From UBA1563 sp041671545 (GTDB lineage: Bacteria; Bacteroidota; Ignavibacteria; Ignavibacteriales; Ignavibacteriaceae), in assembly GCA_041671545.1 (NCBI GenBank), contig JBAZBI010000010.1, positions 62,001 through 126,000 of the forward strand: a stretch of DNA of 64,000 nt, read 5' to 3'. Both the position numbers and the translations under genes were made by a program. The notes below the pieces were generated by a model, which was given only the letters and a program-made list of their open reading frames with translations, was not told the DNA's origin and did no database searches. Shown here one piece after another: positions 55,502-61,803 of the stretch. Numbering within the stretch: position 1 is the first letter of the stretch; every line of letters begins with the position of its first letter.

Positions 55502-55574
55502 TGCACCCTGCGGGACTCGAACCCGCGACCTGATGATTAAGAGTCATATGCTCTACCAACTGAGCTAAGGATGC
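55502..55574 (-). tRNA. tRNA-Lys (anticodon CTT)
   Basis: This is a 73-base cloverleaf on the minus strand: acceptor GCATCCT/AGGGTGC with one G-T pair, D arm GCTC/GAGC, anticodon loop CTCTTAA with anticodon CTT (reads AAG), and T arm GCGGG-TTCGAGT-CCCGC. The discriminator base is A and CCA is not encoded. It lies downstream of the Hvf operon and upstream of its own terminator. A degraded copy of the 3' half is found at 23280-23317. Confidence 0.93.
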
Positions 55575-55603
55575 GGGGTAAAAATACGGAATTTGTTTAT
55601 TGT

Positions 55604-55632
55604 AAAAAAGAGCGCCCCGCAATTTGCGAGGC
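55604..55632 (-). terminator. Terminator of the Hvf-like operon
   Basis: On the minus strand GCCTCGC (55632-55626) pairs with GCGGGGC (55620-55614), including one U-G pair, around a 5-base loop, followed by a run of six T. It lies 39 bp after the DoxX-family gene stop and ends the operon before tRNA-Lys. Confidence 0.75.
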
Positions 55633-55671
55633 ATTAAATCAAGAATTATGATGAATTGTAAAAAGAATGGA

Positions 55672-56127
55672 TTATTTGTTGTTCAACTTCTTTGCTAAAA
55701 AATAATCGAGGCTATATTTTCCGGAACTTTTGATCAGAAGAACAAAAAGGAAGAGTAAATAATATAGAGGAATTTCAAATCCGTTATTCCCCGCTTCAAA
55801 ACCATTTTGCCAATGCACAGTAACGATTGCAACGATCATCGTAACAATTAGTGGAATTGAAATTACGCGGGTTGCTAATCCCAAAATCAGCAGCACTACT
55901 CCAGCGGCTTCTGTTGTGGCGGCTAGATATGCGTTAATCGTTGGAAACGGAATACCCAATTCACCAAACCATTCTGCAACTCCGCCGATGTTTTGCCATT
56001 TCATCGAAGCAGTGATATAAAAACCATACGCCAGTACGATCCTTATTGCGAACAATAAAATGTCGTTTAAATTTTCTAACTTTTCTGTTATCCGGTTATA
56101 AAGTTGAATGATTTTGTTGCCGGTCAT
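55672..56127 (-). CDS. DoxX-family membrane protein of the Hvf-like operon
   Basis: This 151-residue protein has four membrane helices (for example ILLFAIRIVLAYGFYI, AAGVVLLILGLATRV, LIVTMIVAIVTV and LYYLLFLFVLLI), typical of DoxX. It overlaps the DUF2063 partner gene by 4 bp (ATGA) and is the last gene of the operon. DoxX-type proteins are the usual fourth member of HvfABC/bufferin clusters. There they are thought to help membrane-associated handling or export of the copper-binding peptide; direct biochemical evidence in this family is thin. Confidence 0.88.
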   Translation of the reverse strand: MTGNKIIQLYNRITEKLENLNDILLFAIRIVLAYGFYITASMKWQNIGGVAEWFGELGIPFPTINAYLAATTEAAGVVLLILGLATRVISIPLIVTMIVAIVTVHWQNGFEAGNNGFEIPLYYLLFLFVLLIKSSGKYSLDYFLAKKLNNK

Positions 56128-56876
56128 TTCTGAAATCCTATAATAAATTTATTTTGTTGAAGTTCCTCTAAAAAAGGAATCGTGTTTGTAAGTAAAATTG
56201 ATCTTTCAACTCCGAAAGTTTGCTCTGCTTCACCAATCAAATCCGTGAGTGGCTTTTGTTCATTCATCATTTTTATAATTAGCAAATAGAAGAAATAGGA
56301 AACATCAATGAACTGAACATTTCCCGTTTCGGGTTGACGAAAGATCAAAACGAAATACGCTGCTTCGTCAGTTTCGGTAATTTCATTTGGATTTTTTAGA
56401 TGAATAGGATATTTCATCTGTAAAATTTTGAACTCCGGATTAAATGCAATCACATCGTTTTCAAAATCTCCGGTGATGGAAACTTCCGGGAACATTTTAT
56501 CCTCCATCATGTGAATTTCAATTTCCGTCCATTCAAATAGTAGAAGCGCTTCTAAAAAAGGAAATTTATTTAACAGTTCCTCTTCCGAAGAAAGAATATA
56601 TTGATAAAACTCAAACGGCATTTTCCAAACCGAATAAGAACTGCACCGATGCGATGCAAAAAAACTTCGCGTCACCCTTTCCCATTCTTCTTCCGAAAAT
56701 AAATCTACTGTAAGCGGAAATGCTGATCGAAGCGTATCATCAATTACGTTAAATACAAGTCGTGGATAATGATGAATCCGCTTTTCGTCCACACCTTCAA
56801 TAGGCAAAAATTCACCGGTTCTGCAATAATGGGCAAAATTGCTTTGTTGTTGATAGGTTTCTTCACGCAGTAACAA
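56124..56876 (-). CDS. hvfC: DUF2063 (HvfC-like) RiPP maturation partner
   Basis: This 250-residue protein has an N-terminal DUF2063 domain (QQSNFAHYCRTGEFLPIEGVDEKRIHHYPRLVFNVIDDTLRSAFPLT ... FFASHRCSSYSVWKMPFEFYQYI) and a second domain in the C-terminal half (IEIHMMED ... PIHLKNPNEITE). In characterised Hvf systems the DUF2063 partner binds the precursor and works as a complex with the DUF692 enzyme. The gene overlaps the maturase gene by 14 bp and the DoxX gene by 4 bp, showing tight coupling. The function is assigned from family and context. Confidence 0.85.
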   Translation of the reverse strand: MLLREETYQQQSNFAHYCRTGEFLPIEGVDEKRIHHYPRLVFNVIDDTLRSAFPLTVDLFSEEEWERVTRSFFASHRCSSYSVWKMPFEFYQYILSSEEELLNKFPFLEALLLFEWTEIEIHMMEDKMFPEVSITGDFENDVIAFNPEFKILQMKYPIHLKNPNEITETDEAAYFVLIFRQPETGNVQFIDVSYFFYLLIIKMMNEQKPLTDLIGEAEQTFGVERSILLTNTIPFLEELQQNKFIIGFQK

Positions 56877-57717
56877 GTTCGTTCCTCCAATGTTTTGTGC
56901 AAATATTTTCTAAGCGGTTCATTTCAAATTGAAGTTCAGTCAATTCAGGAATATTAAAATCTCTTTCTAAAAGAACCGGTACTTGTTCCGGTAAAATTTG
57001 AACGGTGTAATCAAAGAGATCGTAAACCGGTTGAATAATTGGTTCGCCATGCGTATCGATGATCAGATCGTCTGCGACTTTTTCATGTCCAGCCATGTGA
57101 ATGTAAGCAACGGGATCGAGCGAAAGTTGTTGAAGAAATTCTTTTGTATCGTAATTGTGGTTGAATCCGTTTACGTAAATGTTATTTACGTCTAACAATA
57201 AATTGCAATCAGTTTCTTTAACCACAGCGTTAATAAAATCAACTTCACTCATTTCAGCGGCAACCGGTGTGTAATAAGAGACAATCTCGATCGCAATTTT
57301 TCTTTCTAAAAAATCTTGAACCGATTTAATTCTTTGTGCAATGTGTTGAACCGCGTCCCAGCGGAACGGAACCGGTAACAGATCATATAGATGAGCATTA
57401 TCGCACTTGGCAAAACTTAAATGCTCGGAGTACATTTTAATATCATATTCTTTTAAAAATGATTTTAAGTTTTTTAGGAACTCCCAATCTAGTTCATCGG
57501 GACCACCTAGAGAAAGCGAAAGTCCGTGCGAATAAATTTCATGCTTTTCAGCAACGCTTTTGAAAATTTTCTTCCAGTAACCGCCGATCCCCATCCAATT
57601 TTCCGGGGCAACTTCCACAAAAGAAGGAGATAAAACATTTCCCGCAAGAAATTCTTCTGCAAATTCTTTTCTAAACCCAATACCAACATTGGCTGCTCGT
57701 TTATCAATCATTATCAT
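56863..57717 (-). CDS. hvfB: DUF692/MNIO RiPP maturase (HvfB-like)
   Basis: This 284-residue TIM-barrel multinuclear non-heme iron oxidative enzyme shows the family landmarks: VEVAPENWM (residues 34-42), SHGLSLSLGG with His64, YSEHLSF with His99, HLYDLLPVPF, LLLDVNNIYVN with Asp176, His187, IHMAGH with His208 and His211, DTHG and LLERDFNIPE. The usual ENxSYY motif reads EIVSYY: Glu144 is kept but the next Asn is Ile. In Hvf systems this enzyme turns Cys in EGKCG-like motifs into copper-binding oxazolone/thioamide groups. An ATG two codons in has better RBS spacing. It lies downstream of the precursor gene, separated by a hairpin. Confidence 0.9.
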   Translation of the reverse strand: MIMIDKRAANVGIGFRKEFAEEFLAGNVLSPSFVEVAPENWMGIGGYWKKIFKSVAEKHEIYSHGLSLSLGGPDELDWEFLKNLKSFLKEYDIKMYSEHLSFAKCDNAHLYDLLPVPFRWDAVQHIAQRIKSVQDFLERKIAIEIVSYYTPVAAEMSEVDFINAVVKETDCNLLLDVNNIYVNGFNHNYDTKEFLQQLSLDPVAYIHMAGHEKVADDLIIDTHGEPIIQPVYDLFDYTVQILPEQVPVLLERDFNIPELTELQFEMNRLENICTKHWRNELVTA

Positions 57718-57730
57718 TCCAAAATTAGTT

Positions 57731-57756
57731 AGAGCTTCCGGTTATGCGGAAGCTCT
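57731..57756 (-). promoter_or_regulatory. Intercistronic hairpin between precursor and maturase genes
   Basis: AGAGCTTCCG (57731-57740) pairs perfectly with CGGAAGCTCT (57747-57756) over a 6-base loop, in the 52 bp between the peptide and maturase genes. No long T-run follows, so it may be a leaky terminator or a 3' stabiliser that keeps peptide mRNA above enzyme mRNA. Confidence 0.6.
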
Positions 57757-57769
57757 GATATTGAAAATA

Positions 57770-58219
57770 TTATTTCTTTTTAGGTGTAGTAGTGGTCGTA
57801 GTATGTTTTTTAGTTGATTTGCTGCTTCCGCATTTTCCTTCACCGCACTTAGCATCTTTTGTCTTTGTTTCTGATGCTTTTGCTGTTGAATCGGTTTTGC
57901 TTCCGCATTTTGCGTCTTTTGCTTTTGCTTCGGACGCTTTATTCCCGCATTTTGCTTCCGAAGTTTTACTACCACATTTAGCATCGGCGGTTTTTGCTTC
58001 GGAAGATTCTGTTTTACTTCCGCATTTTAATTCTAAATTACGGTTTGTTGAAGATTCAAGAAGTGAAGATCTTAATTCAGCGCCTGAGCCGAGACTTCTG
58101 AAACCGAAAAGACTTTCTGCGTTTGTGGTGGTTGCTGCGCCTAATCCGAGTACGCTTCCGGCGATAAATGAACCGGTTAAAAAGATGTGTTTGGCGAGCT
58201 GATTTTGCTGTTTGTTCAT
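57770..58219 (-). CDS. hvfA: HvfA-like precursor peptide with six KCG motifs
   Basis: This 149-residue protein has an N-terminal export signal (LAKHIFLTGSFIAGSVLGLGAATTTNA, cleavage near residue 34) and a conserved leader-like segment SLFGFRSLGSGAELRSSLLE. A Lys/Ala/Ser/Thr-rich low-complexity core follows. Its only cysteines (66, 82, 91, 105, 125, 130) all lie in Lys-Cys-Gly, the last two in KCGEGKCG, which contains the EGKCG motif of Haemophilus HvfA. In that system such cysteines are modified by the DUF692 enzyme to bind copper. The tail is Thr/Lys-rich. The gene is preceded by an ECF-type promoter and AAAGGAAA RBS. The role as a modified periplasmic metallophore is inferred from family and operon. 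Confidence 0.8.
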   Translation of the reverse strand: MNKQQNQLAKHIFLTGSFIAGSVLGLGAATTTNAESLFGFRSLGSGAELRSSLLESSTNRNLELKCGSKTESSEAKTADAKCGSKTSEAKCGNKASEAKAKDAKCGSKTDSTAKASETKTKDAKCGEGKCGSSKSTKKHTTTTTTPKKK

Positions 58220-58267
58220 GATGTTTCCTTTTGTTTTGTTTTTTAGTGTTTGTATTTACACTATTAA

Positions 58268-58294
58268 AGACGGAGCCAAAAAGGAAACCTTACA
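58268..58294 (-). promoter_or_regulatory. ECF sigma-type promoter of the hvfA-like gene
   Basis: On the minus strand TGTAAGG (58294-58288) is followed after 15 bases by CGTCT (58272-58268). The pair resembles the bipartite GTAA...CGTC promoters used by many ECF sigma factors. It lies in the 87-bp gap between the anti-sigma gene and the peptide gene, about 50 bp before the start codon. The ECF sigma factor encoded two genes upstream is the obvious reader. Confidence 0.6.
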
Positions 58295-58306
58295 AAGGAA
58301 AGAAAA

Positions 58307-58561
58307 TTATTTTTTCATTTCTGAATTTAATTTGTTCTGCAGCGCTTCTTTCTCAATTTCGGAAAGCGAGGCTGTGGTTGAGGCATGTTTTAAGTGATGG
58401 ATAAGAAATCTATTCTGCTTTTCAAATAACCGGCAAAATTTGCAAAAGGCTAAATGAATGAACAATTTAATTCTTCCGGAAACCGTAAGCCGGTGTTCTT
58501 CGTTCTGTGAAATGAACTGCGTTGCGCTTTCACATGTAATCATTGTATTTTTTAAGATCAT
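58307..58561 (-). CDS. Zinc-binding anti-sigma factor (zf-HC2-like)
   Basis: This protein has 84 residues from the ATG at 58561, which overlaps the sigma-factor stop as ATGA; a longer frame to 58588 is unlikely. The zinc anti-sigma pattern is seen as Cys10 (ITCESATQFIS) and HLAFCKFC with His36, Cys40 and Cys43. No membrane segment is present, so it would be a soluble cytoplasmic sensor. By analogy to ZAS proteins it should hold the neighbouring sigma factor until a thiol or metal signal releases it. Confidence 0.75.
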   Translation of the reverse strand: MILKNTMITCESATQFISQNEEHRLTVSGRIKLFIHLAFCKFCRLFEKQNRFLIHHLKHASTTASLSEIEKEALQNKLNSEMKK

Positions 58562-59118
58562 ATCGAAATCCAATTTTTTTCTAAACATTTACGCATTTGT
58601 AATTTTGCGCGGTGAATGATCACCCAATAGTTAGACGAAGTAATTTCCAATTCCTTACAAATTTCTTCCGATTCCTTTTCATCCATATATTTCATTACAA
58701 AAACGATCCGTATCAACTCTGAAAGTTTTTGCGTGCACTTGTTCAGTATTTCGTAAAATTCTTCTTTCTCAACGGTATCATCGTAATTAACGCCCCATTC
58801 TTTTGGGAACGCTGATTCGTTCCAATGCCCTGCTTCATCAAAATAATCAGTGGATTTTTCTAACAAAACATCAATTTCTACTATTAAAGAAGAAGCTTTC
58901 TTTCTATAATGATCAATGATCTTATTTTTGAGAATGAAGAAGAGCCAGTTTTTTTCGGAAATATCTCCTTTAAAAGTTTCAACGTTTCGAAGACCAGCAA
59001 AAAATGTTTCTTGCACTAGATCCTTTGCCTGTTCGATATTATTTGTACGCAGCAGAGCAAACCGCAAAAGCATATCCGAATAATTTTTCACCCAATTTTG
59101 TGGATCTAATTTGTTCAT
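58558..59118 (-). CDS. ECF-type RNA polymerase sigma factor
   Basis: This 186-residue protein has sigma region 2 (WVKNYSDMLLRFALLRTNNIEQAKDLVQETFFAGLRNVETFKGD and the -10 recognition helix WLFFILKNKIIDHYRKK) and region 4 (LSELIRIVFVMKYMDEKESEEICKELEITSSNYWVIIHRAKLQMRKCL). An insert of about 40 residues separates them. It is coupled to the anti-sigma gene by a 4-bp overlap and starts 12 bp after the yjjX-like gene. It most likely drives the hvfA-like gene from the promoter at 58268-58294 in response to metal or thiol stress (inference). Confidence 0.9.
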   Translation of the reverse strand: MNKLDPQNWVKNYSDMLLRFALLRTNNIEQAKDLVQETFFAGLRNVETFKGDISEKNWLFFILKNKIIDHYRKKASSLIVEIDVLLEKSTDYFDEAGHWNESAFPKEWGVNYDDTVEKEEFYEILNKCTQKLSELIRIVFVMKYMDEKESEEICKELEITSSNYWVIIHRAKLQMRKCLEKNWISI

Positions 59119-59130
59119 CGCTTTCCGGTT

Positions 59131-59667
59131 TTATTTTGAATAAAGCTTTGGATGGAGAAATGTAACCAGCGCAGAAATGATTCCCTGTTTATAAAGTTCT
59201 TTCCTGTTGATGATGCCGTTTGTTAAATACCCGATTGCACCCCCTTTTTGTTTTGTGTTTTCGTCATCGGCGATCTTGTCAATCACGTGGCCCAATTCTT
59301 TTCCATTTAAAAGTTCGGTTACGATTATTGATGGAAGCGGAAAAAGTGCGGAAGTTCCAAAGCTGGTTTCGCCCTTGCTATTCCTTATACAAATACATCC
59401 CAAAGCAAACCATTGATCGTGTTCTTCAATTATTCCTCCTTCAATTCCAACAAAATAATCGATTTGAAGATTTTCTTTTTGTGAAAGAAGGAACAATTCA
59501 TCGGCGCGGTTTTTTGCGCCGCTAAAGGTTTCGTGATTGATCGGCTGAGCTGAAACTTTTGAATCGACTTCCAATCCGCTTACGTCAAGCGAATCGAAGT
59601 AACAGGAAAATGCTTCGCGAACGGATTCAATTTTTACGGGATTTTTAGACCCGACCAGAATTTTCAT
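59131..59667 (-). CDS. yjjX: Inosine/xanthosine triphosphatase (DUF84, YjjX-like)
   Basis: This 178-residue protein has the DUF84 pattern: VGSKNPVKIESVREAF at the N-terminus, GAKNRADELF, FVGIEGGIIEE, and GGAIGYLTNGIINRKELYKQGI near the end. The family hydrolyses non-canonical purine triphosphates (ITP, XTP) and so protects nucleic acids from damaged bases. It overlaps the upstream TPM-domain gene by 4 bp. It is transcribed towards the sigma-factor gene and probably feeds some read-through into it. Confidence 0.85.
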   Translation of the reverse strand: MKILVGSKNPVKIESVREAFSCYFDSLDVSGLEVDSKVSAQPINHETFSGAKNRADELFLLSQKENLQIDYFVGIEGGIIEEHDQWFALGCICIRNSKGETSFGTSALFPLPSIIVTELLNGKELGHVIDKIADDENTKQKGGAIGYLTNGIINRKELYKQGIISALVTFLHPKLYSK

Positions 59668-60122
59668 GAAATGTGAACTTCATCCGGCAGTTCATTGGTG
59701 TCGTCTGATTTTCTCGGAAAGTGTTCGGATAAAATAATTCCAACTTCATCAACCGCGTTAATAATTCCTTCGCAGAATTTTTCTTCGCGGAAACTCGCTT
59801 CCATTTTATCTTTTACTAATTCCCACGTATTTTCGGCGACTTTGTCGTTTATAGCTGAATCGGCAAGAATATAAAATTCTCTTTCTTTAAGAAGAATGAA
59901 GATCAAAATTCCCGTATGATCACGGGTTTTCTTGATACCGCGTTTTTTAAATTCAGATACGGCATGCTCAAAAACGGATTTACTTCTATGAAAAAACGGT
60001 TTTTTCTCTCTAACTGAGACAACAATTTCTCCAGCAGTGCCCGCTTCTTTTTCTTTTATCTTTAAAGCGATTTGATGAAGTTCATCATCAGAAAGAAAAC
60101 CGTGTAAGAATTTTTTATTCAT
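59664..60122 (-). CDS. TPM-domain protein (TLP18.3/Psb32/MOLO-1 family)
   Basis: This 152-residue soluble protein has no signal peptide or membrane helix. The TPM fold is visible from LSDDELHQIALKIKEKEAGTAGEIVVSV through KTRDHTGILIFILLKEREFYILADSAINDKV to the helix EGIINAVDEVGIIL. Short stand-alone TPM proteins of this type often accompany longer YgcG-type membrane partners, none of which is encoded here. The molecular role is not established. The gene overlaps the yjjX-like gene by 4 bp (ATGA). Confidence 0.8.
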   Translation of the reverse strand: MNKKFLHGFLSDDELHQIALKIKEKEAGTAGEIVVSVREKKPFFHRSKSVFEHAVSEFKKRGIKKTRDHTGILIFILLKEREFYILADSAINDKVAENTWELVKDKMEASFREEKFCEGIINAVDEVGIILSEHFPRKSDDTNELPDEVHIS

Positions 60123-60164
60123 AATTTTTCCTATGCAGAGCGAAGTCGAAGCATCGTCGCAAAG

Positions 60165-60809
60165 TTATTTTTTCAAATAATATTTAGATATAATTTTTCC
60201 GTCTTTAAATTCATAAACCAACGGATTACCGGTTGGAATATTTAATTCAAGCACTTGCTCTTTCGTCAAGTTATCAAGATACATCACCAGCGAGCGCAAA
60301 CTGTTTCCGTGTGCGGTGATCCAAACATTTTTTCCGTCTTTTACAAACGGCTCAATTTTCTGCTGATAATAGGGAATGGTTCGTGCGGCAGTATCTTTCA
60401 AACTTTCAGTAAATCCGTCGGGATTCAATTCCGTTTTATCACTTGGCGGCGGAACATCGTAACTTCTGCGCCAAATATGAACTTGCGCGTCGCCGTAAAT
60501 TTTTGCGGTTTCGGCTTTGTTCAATCCTTGCAAAGCGCCGTAATGTCTTTCATTTAAAGCCATATCACGTTCGGTTGGAATTTCAGAAAAGCCTGCTGTT
60601 TCGCTCGCAAGTTGTGCGGTGCGAATTGCGCGTTTTAGCACAGATGTGAAGAGAAAATCGAATTTAAAATTCTTTTCTTTTAATAATTGTCCGGCTTCTT
60701 TTGCTTCTTGTTCCCCTTTGGCTGAAACATCAACATCAACCCAGCCGGTAAAGCGGTTTTCCAAATTCCACTGCGACTCTCCGTGGCGTAATAATACGAG
60801 ATAATTCAT
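60165..60809 (-). CDS. gpmA: 2,3-bisphosphoglycerate-dependent phosphoglycerate mutase
   Basis: This 214-residue enzyme has the phosphohistidine motif LLRHGESQWNLENRFTGWVDVDVS (His9), SVLKRAIRTAQ, the active-site Glu region MALNERHYGALQGLNK and the second His in ITAHGNSLRSL. It interconverts 3- and 2-phosphoglycerate in glycolysis. It is somewhat shorter than the about 250-residue E. coli enzyme, as in many Bacteroidota, but keeps all catalytic residues. It has an AAAGGA RBS and is divergent from the CcsA/HemX-like gene. Confidence 0.92.
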   Translation of the reverse strand: MNYLVLLRHGESQWNLENRFTGWVDVDVSAKGEQEAKEAGQLLKEKNFKFDFLFTSVLKRAIRTAQLASETAGFSEIPTERDMALNERHYGALQGLNKAETAKIYGDAQVHIWRRSYDVPPPSDKTELNPDGFTESLKDTAARTIPYYQQKIEPFVKDGKNVWITAHGNSLRSLVMYLDNLTKEQVLELNIPTGNPLVYEFKDGKIISKYYLKK

Positions 60810-60843
60810 TTTTAATCCTTTGTGATGGTCCTATTTTCGACTA

Positions 60844-60851
60844 CAAACTTA
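60844..60851 (-). promoter_or_regulatory. Candidate -7 element for gpmA
   Basis: TAAGTTTG on the minus strand matches the Bacteroidota -7 consensus TAnnTTTG exactly, about 35 bp before the gpmA start. The nearest upstream TTTG is 24 bases away, longer than the usual 19-21, so the call is tentative. Confidence 0.4.
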
Positions 60852-60863
60852 CTAATTTTTTCA

Positions 60864-60894
60864 TTGTTTACAGCGCAAACTTTCGATAACTTTG
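60864..60894 (+). promoter_or_regulatory. Bacteroidota-type promoter for the ccsA-hemA unit
   Basis: TTG (60864-60866) is followed after 20 bases by TAACTTTG (60887-60894), an exact match to TTG-N20-TAnnTTTG. It lies about 25 bp before the start codon of the CcsA/HemX-like gene. Confidence 0.6.
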
Positions 60895-60918
60895 GAACAA
60901 AAATTTTGAAAAATCCCT

Positions 60919-61743
60919 ATGAAAAATGCGGTCGACGTTTCCAACATACTTCTTCCCTTGTTTTATCTTGCTTCTTTTGCCATCTATCTTTATGATTTCC
61001 AGAAAGATGAAAGAAGGCTCTCAAACGTTAAAAGATTATTTCTTTTTCTAACGCTGGTCTTTCATACGTTCTATTTGATCGCACGGACTACAGCTTTTGA
61101 TCATCCGCCGATAACGAATGTTTTTGAGATTTTTACCGTGCTTGCTTTCTCGGTAAGTTTTTCTTATTTCATTTTGGAATTGGTAACCGATATTCGTGGA
61201 ACCGGACTTTTCATCATCGTTATATCTCTCCTCTTTCAAACTATTTCGTCAATTTTTATTGTTGATTTATTTCAGGTAAAAGAAGTATTACGGAGTAATT
61301 TACTTGGCGTTCACGTGCTTCACGCATTGCTTGGTTATGCGGGCATTACAATTTCCGCAGTGTATGGATTTTTATATTTGATGCTCTACAAAGATTTAAA
61401 GTTAAATCGATTCGGATTGATCTTTGAACGTTTACCGAACCTGGAGATTTTAGAAAAATTAAGTTTTTACTCGGCGATAATCGGATTTATTTTACTCAGC
61501 GTCGCTATCGGTATCGGTGTAATTTGGCTGCCGAAAGCTTTTCCCGATTTTTCTTATTTAGATCCCAAATTGGTAGCAACATTTTTAGTTTGGCTTTTAT
61601 ACGGAATCGGAATCACTACTAAAATTTCCGGCAAGTTACAAGGAAAGAAAGTTGTCGTTTTTTCAATCATCGGTTTTGGAATTGCAATTTTTTCAACCAT
61701 TGTAACAAACTTTCTCGCTAAAAGTTTTCACGCATTCTATTAA
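60919..61743 (+). CDS. CcsA/HemX-like cytochrome c assembly membrane protein
   Basis: This 274-residue protein has eight predicted membrane helices and the CcsA/ResC-family segment LLGVHVLHALLGYAGITISAVYGFLYLML. The Trp-rich heme-handling WGxxWxWD motif of true CcsA proteins is not preserved; the matching region reads GVIWLPKAFPDFSYLDPKL. This favours a HemX-type role. It lies 60 bp upstream of hemA on the same strand, the usual HemX-HemA pairing, in which HemX influences the level of glutamyl-tRNA reductase. A role in cytochrome c heme delivery remains possible. Confidence 0.82.
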   Translation: MKNAVDVSNILLPLFYLASFAIYLYDFQKDERRLSNVKRLFLFLTLVFHTFYLIARTTAFDHPPITNVFEIFTVLAFSVSFSYFILELVTDIRGTGLFIIVISLLFQTISSIFIVDLFQVKEVLRSNLLGVHVLHALLGYAGITISAVYGFLYLMLYKDLKLNRFGLIFERLPNLEILEKLSFYSAIIGFILLSVAIGIGVIWLPKAFPDFSYLDPKLVATFLVWLLYGIGITTKISGKLQGKKVVVFSIIGFGIAIFSTIVTNFLAKSFHAFY

Positions 61744-61803
61744 TGACAAATGACTTTTGACCATCGACTAAACCTAAATGAAGAACAAAAGTAATTACAT
61801 TTT

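Larger units (their letters stand above)
23280..55574. mobile_element. Possible tRNA-Lys-inserted genomic island carrying the glycan locus
   Basis: A direct repeat (tRNA 3' half plus terminator, about 85 bases) bounds 32.2 kb. One copy is the intact tRNA-Lys and the other is degraded, in the same orientation, with the relic at the end distal to the tRNA 3' end. That is the arrangement left by integration into a tRNA gene. The content is a single coherent block of minus-strand carbohydrate genes. No integrase, excisionase or transposase is visible, so if this is an island it is old and immobile. An alternative is an ancient tandem tRNA-Lys copy that decayed. Confidence 0.35.

Noticed and set aside
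57792..58202. Open frame of 136 codons on the plus strand opposite the KCG peptide gene
   Set aside because: It is the mirror of the repetitive Lys/Ala/Ser-rich peptide gene. The minus-strand product has a signal peptide, RBS, promoter and operon context; the plus-strand frame has none.
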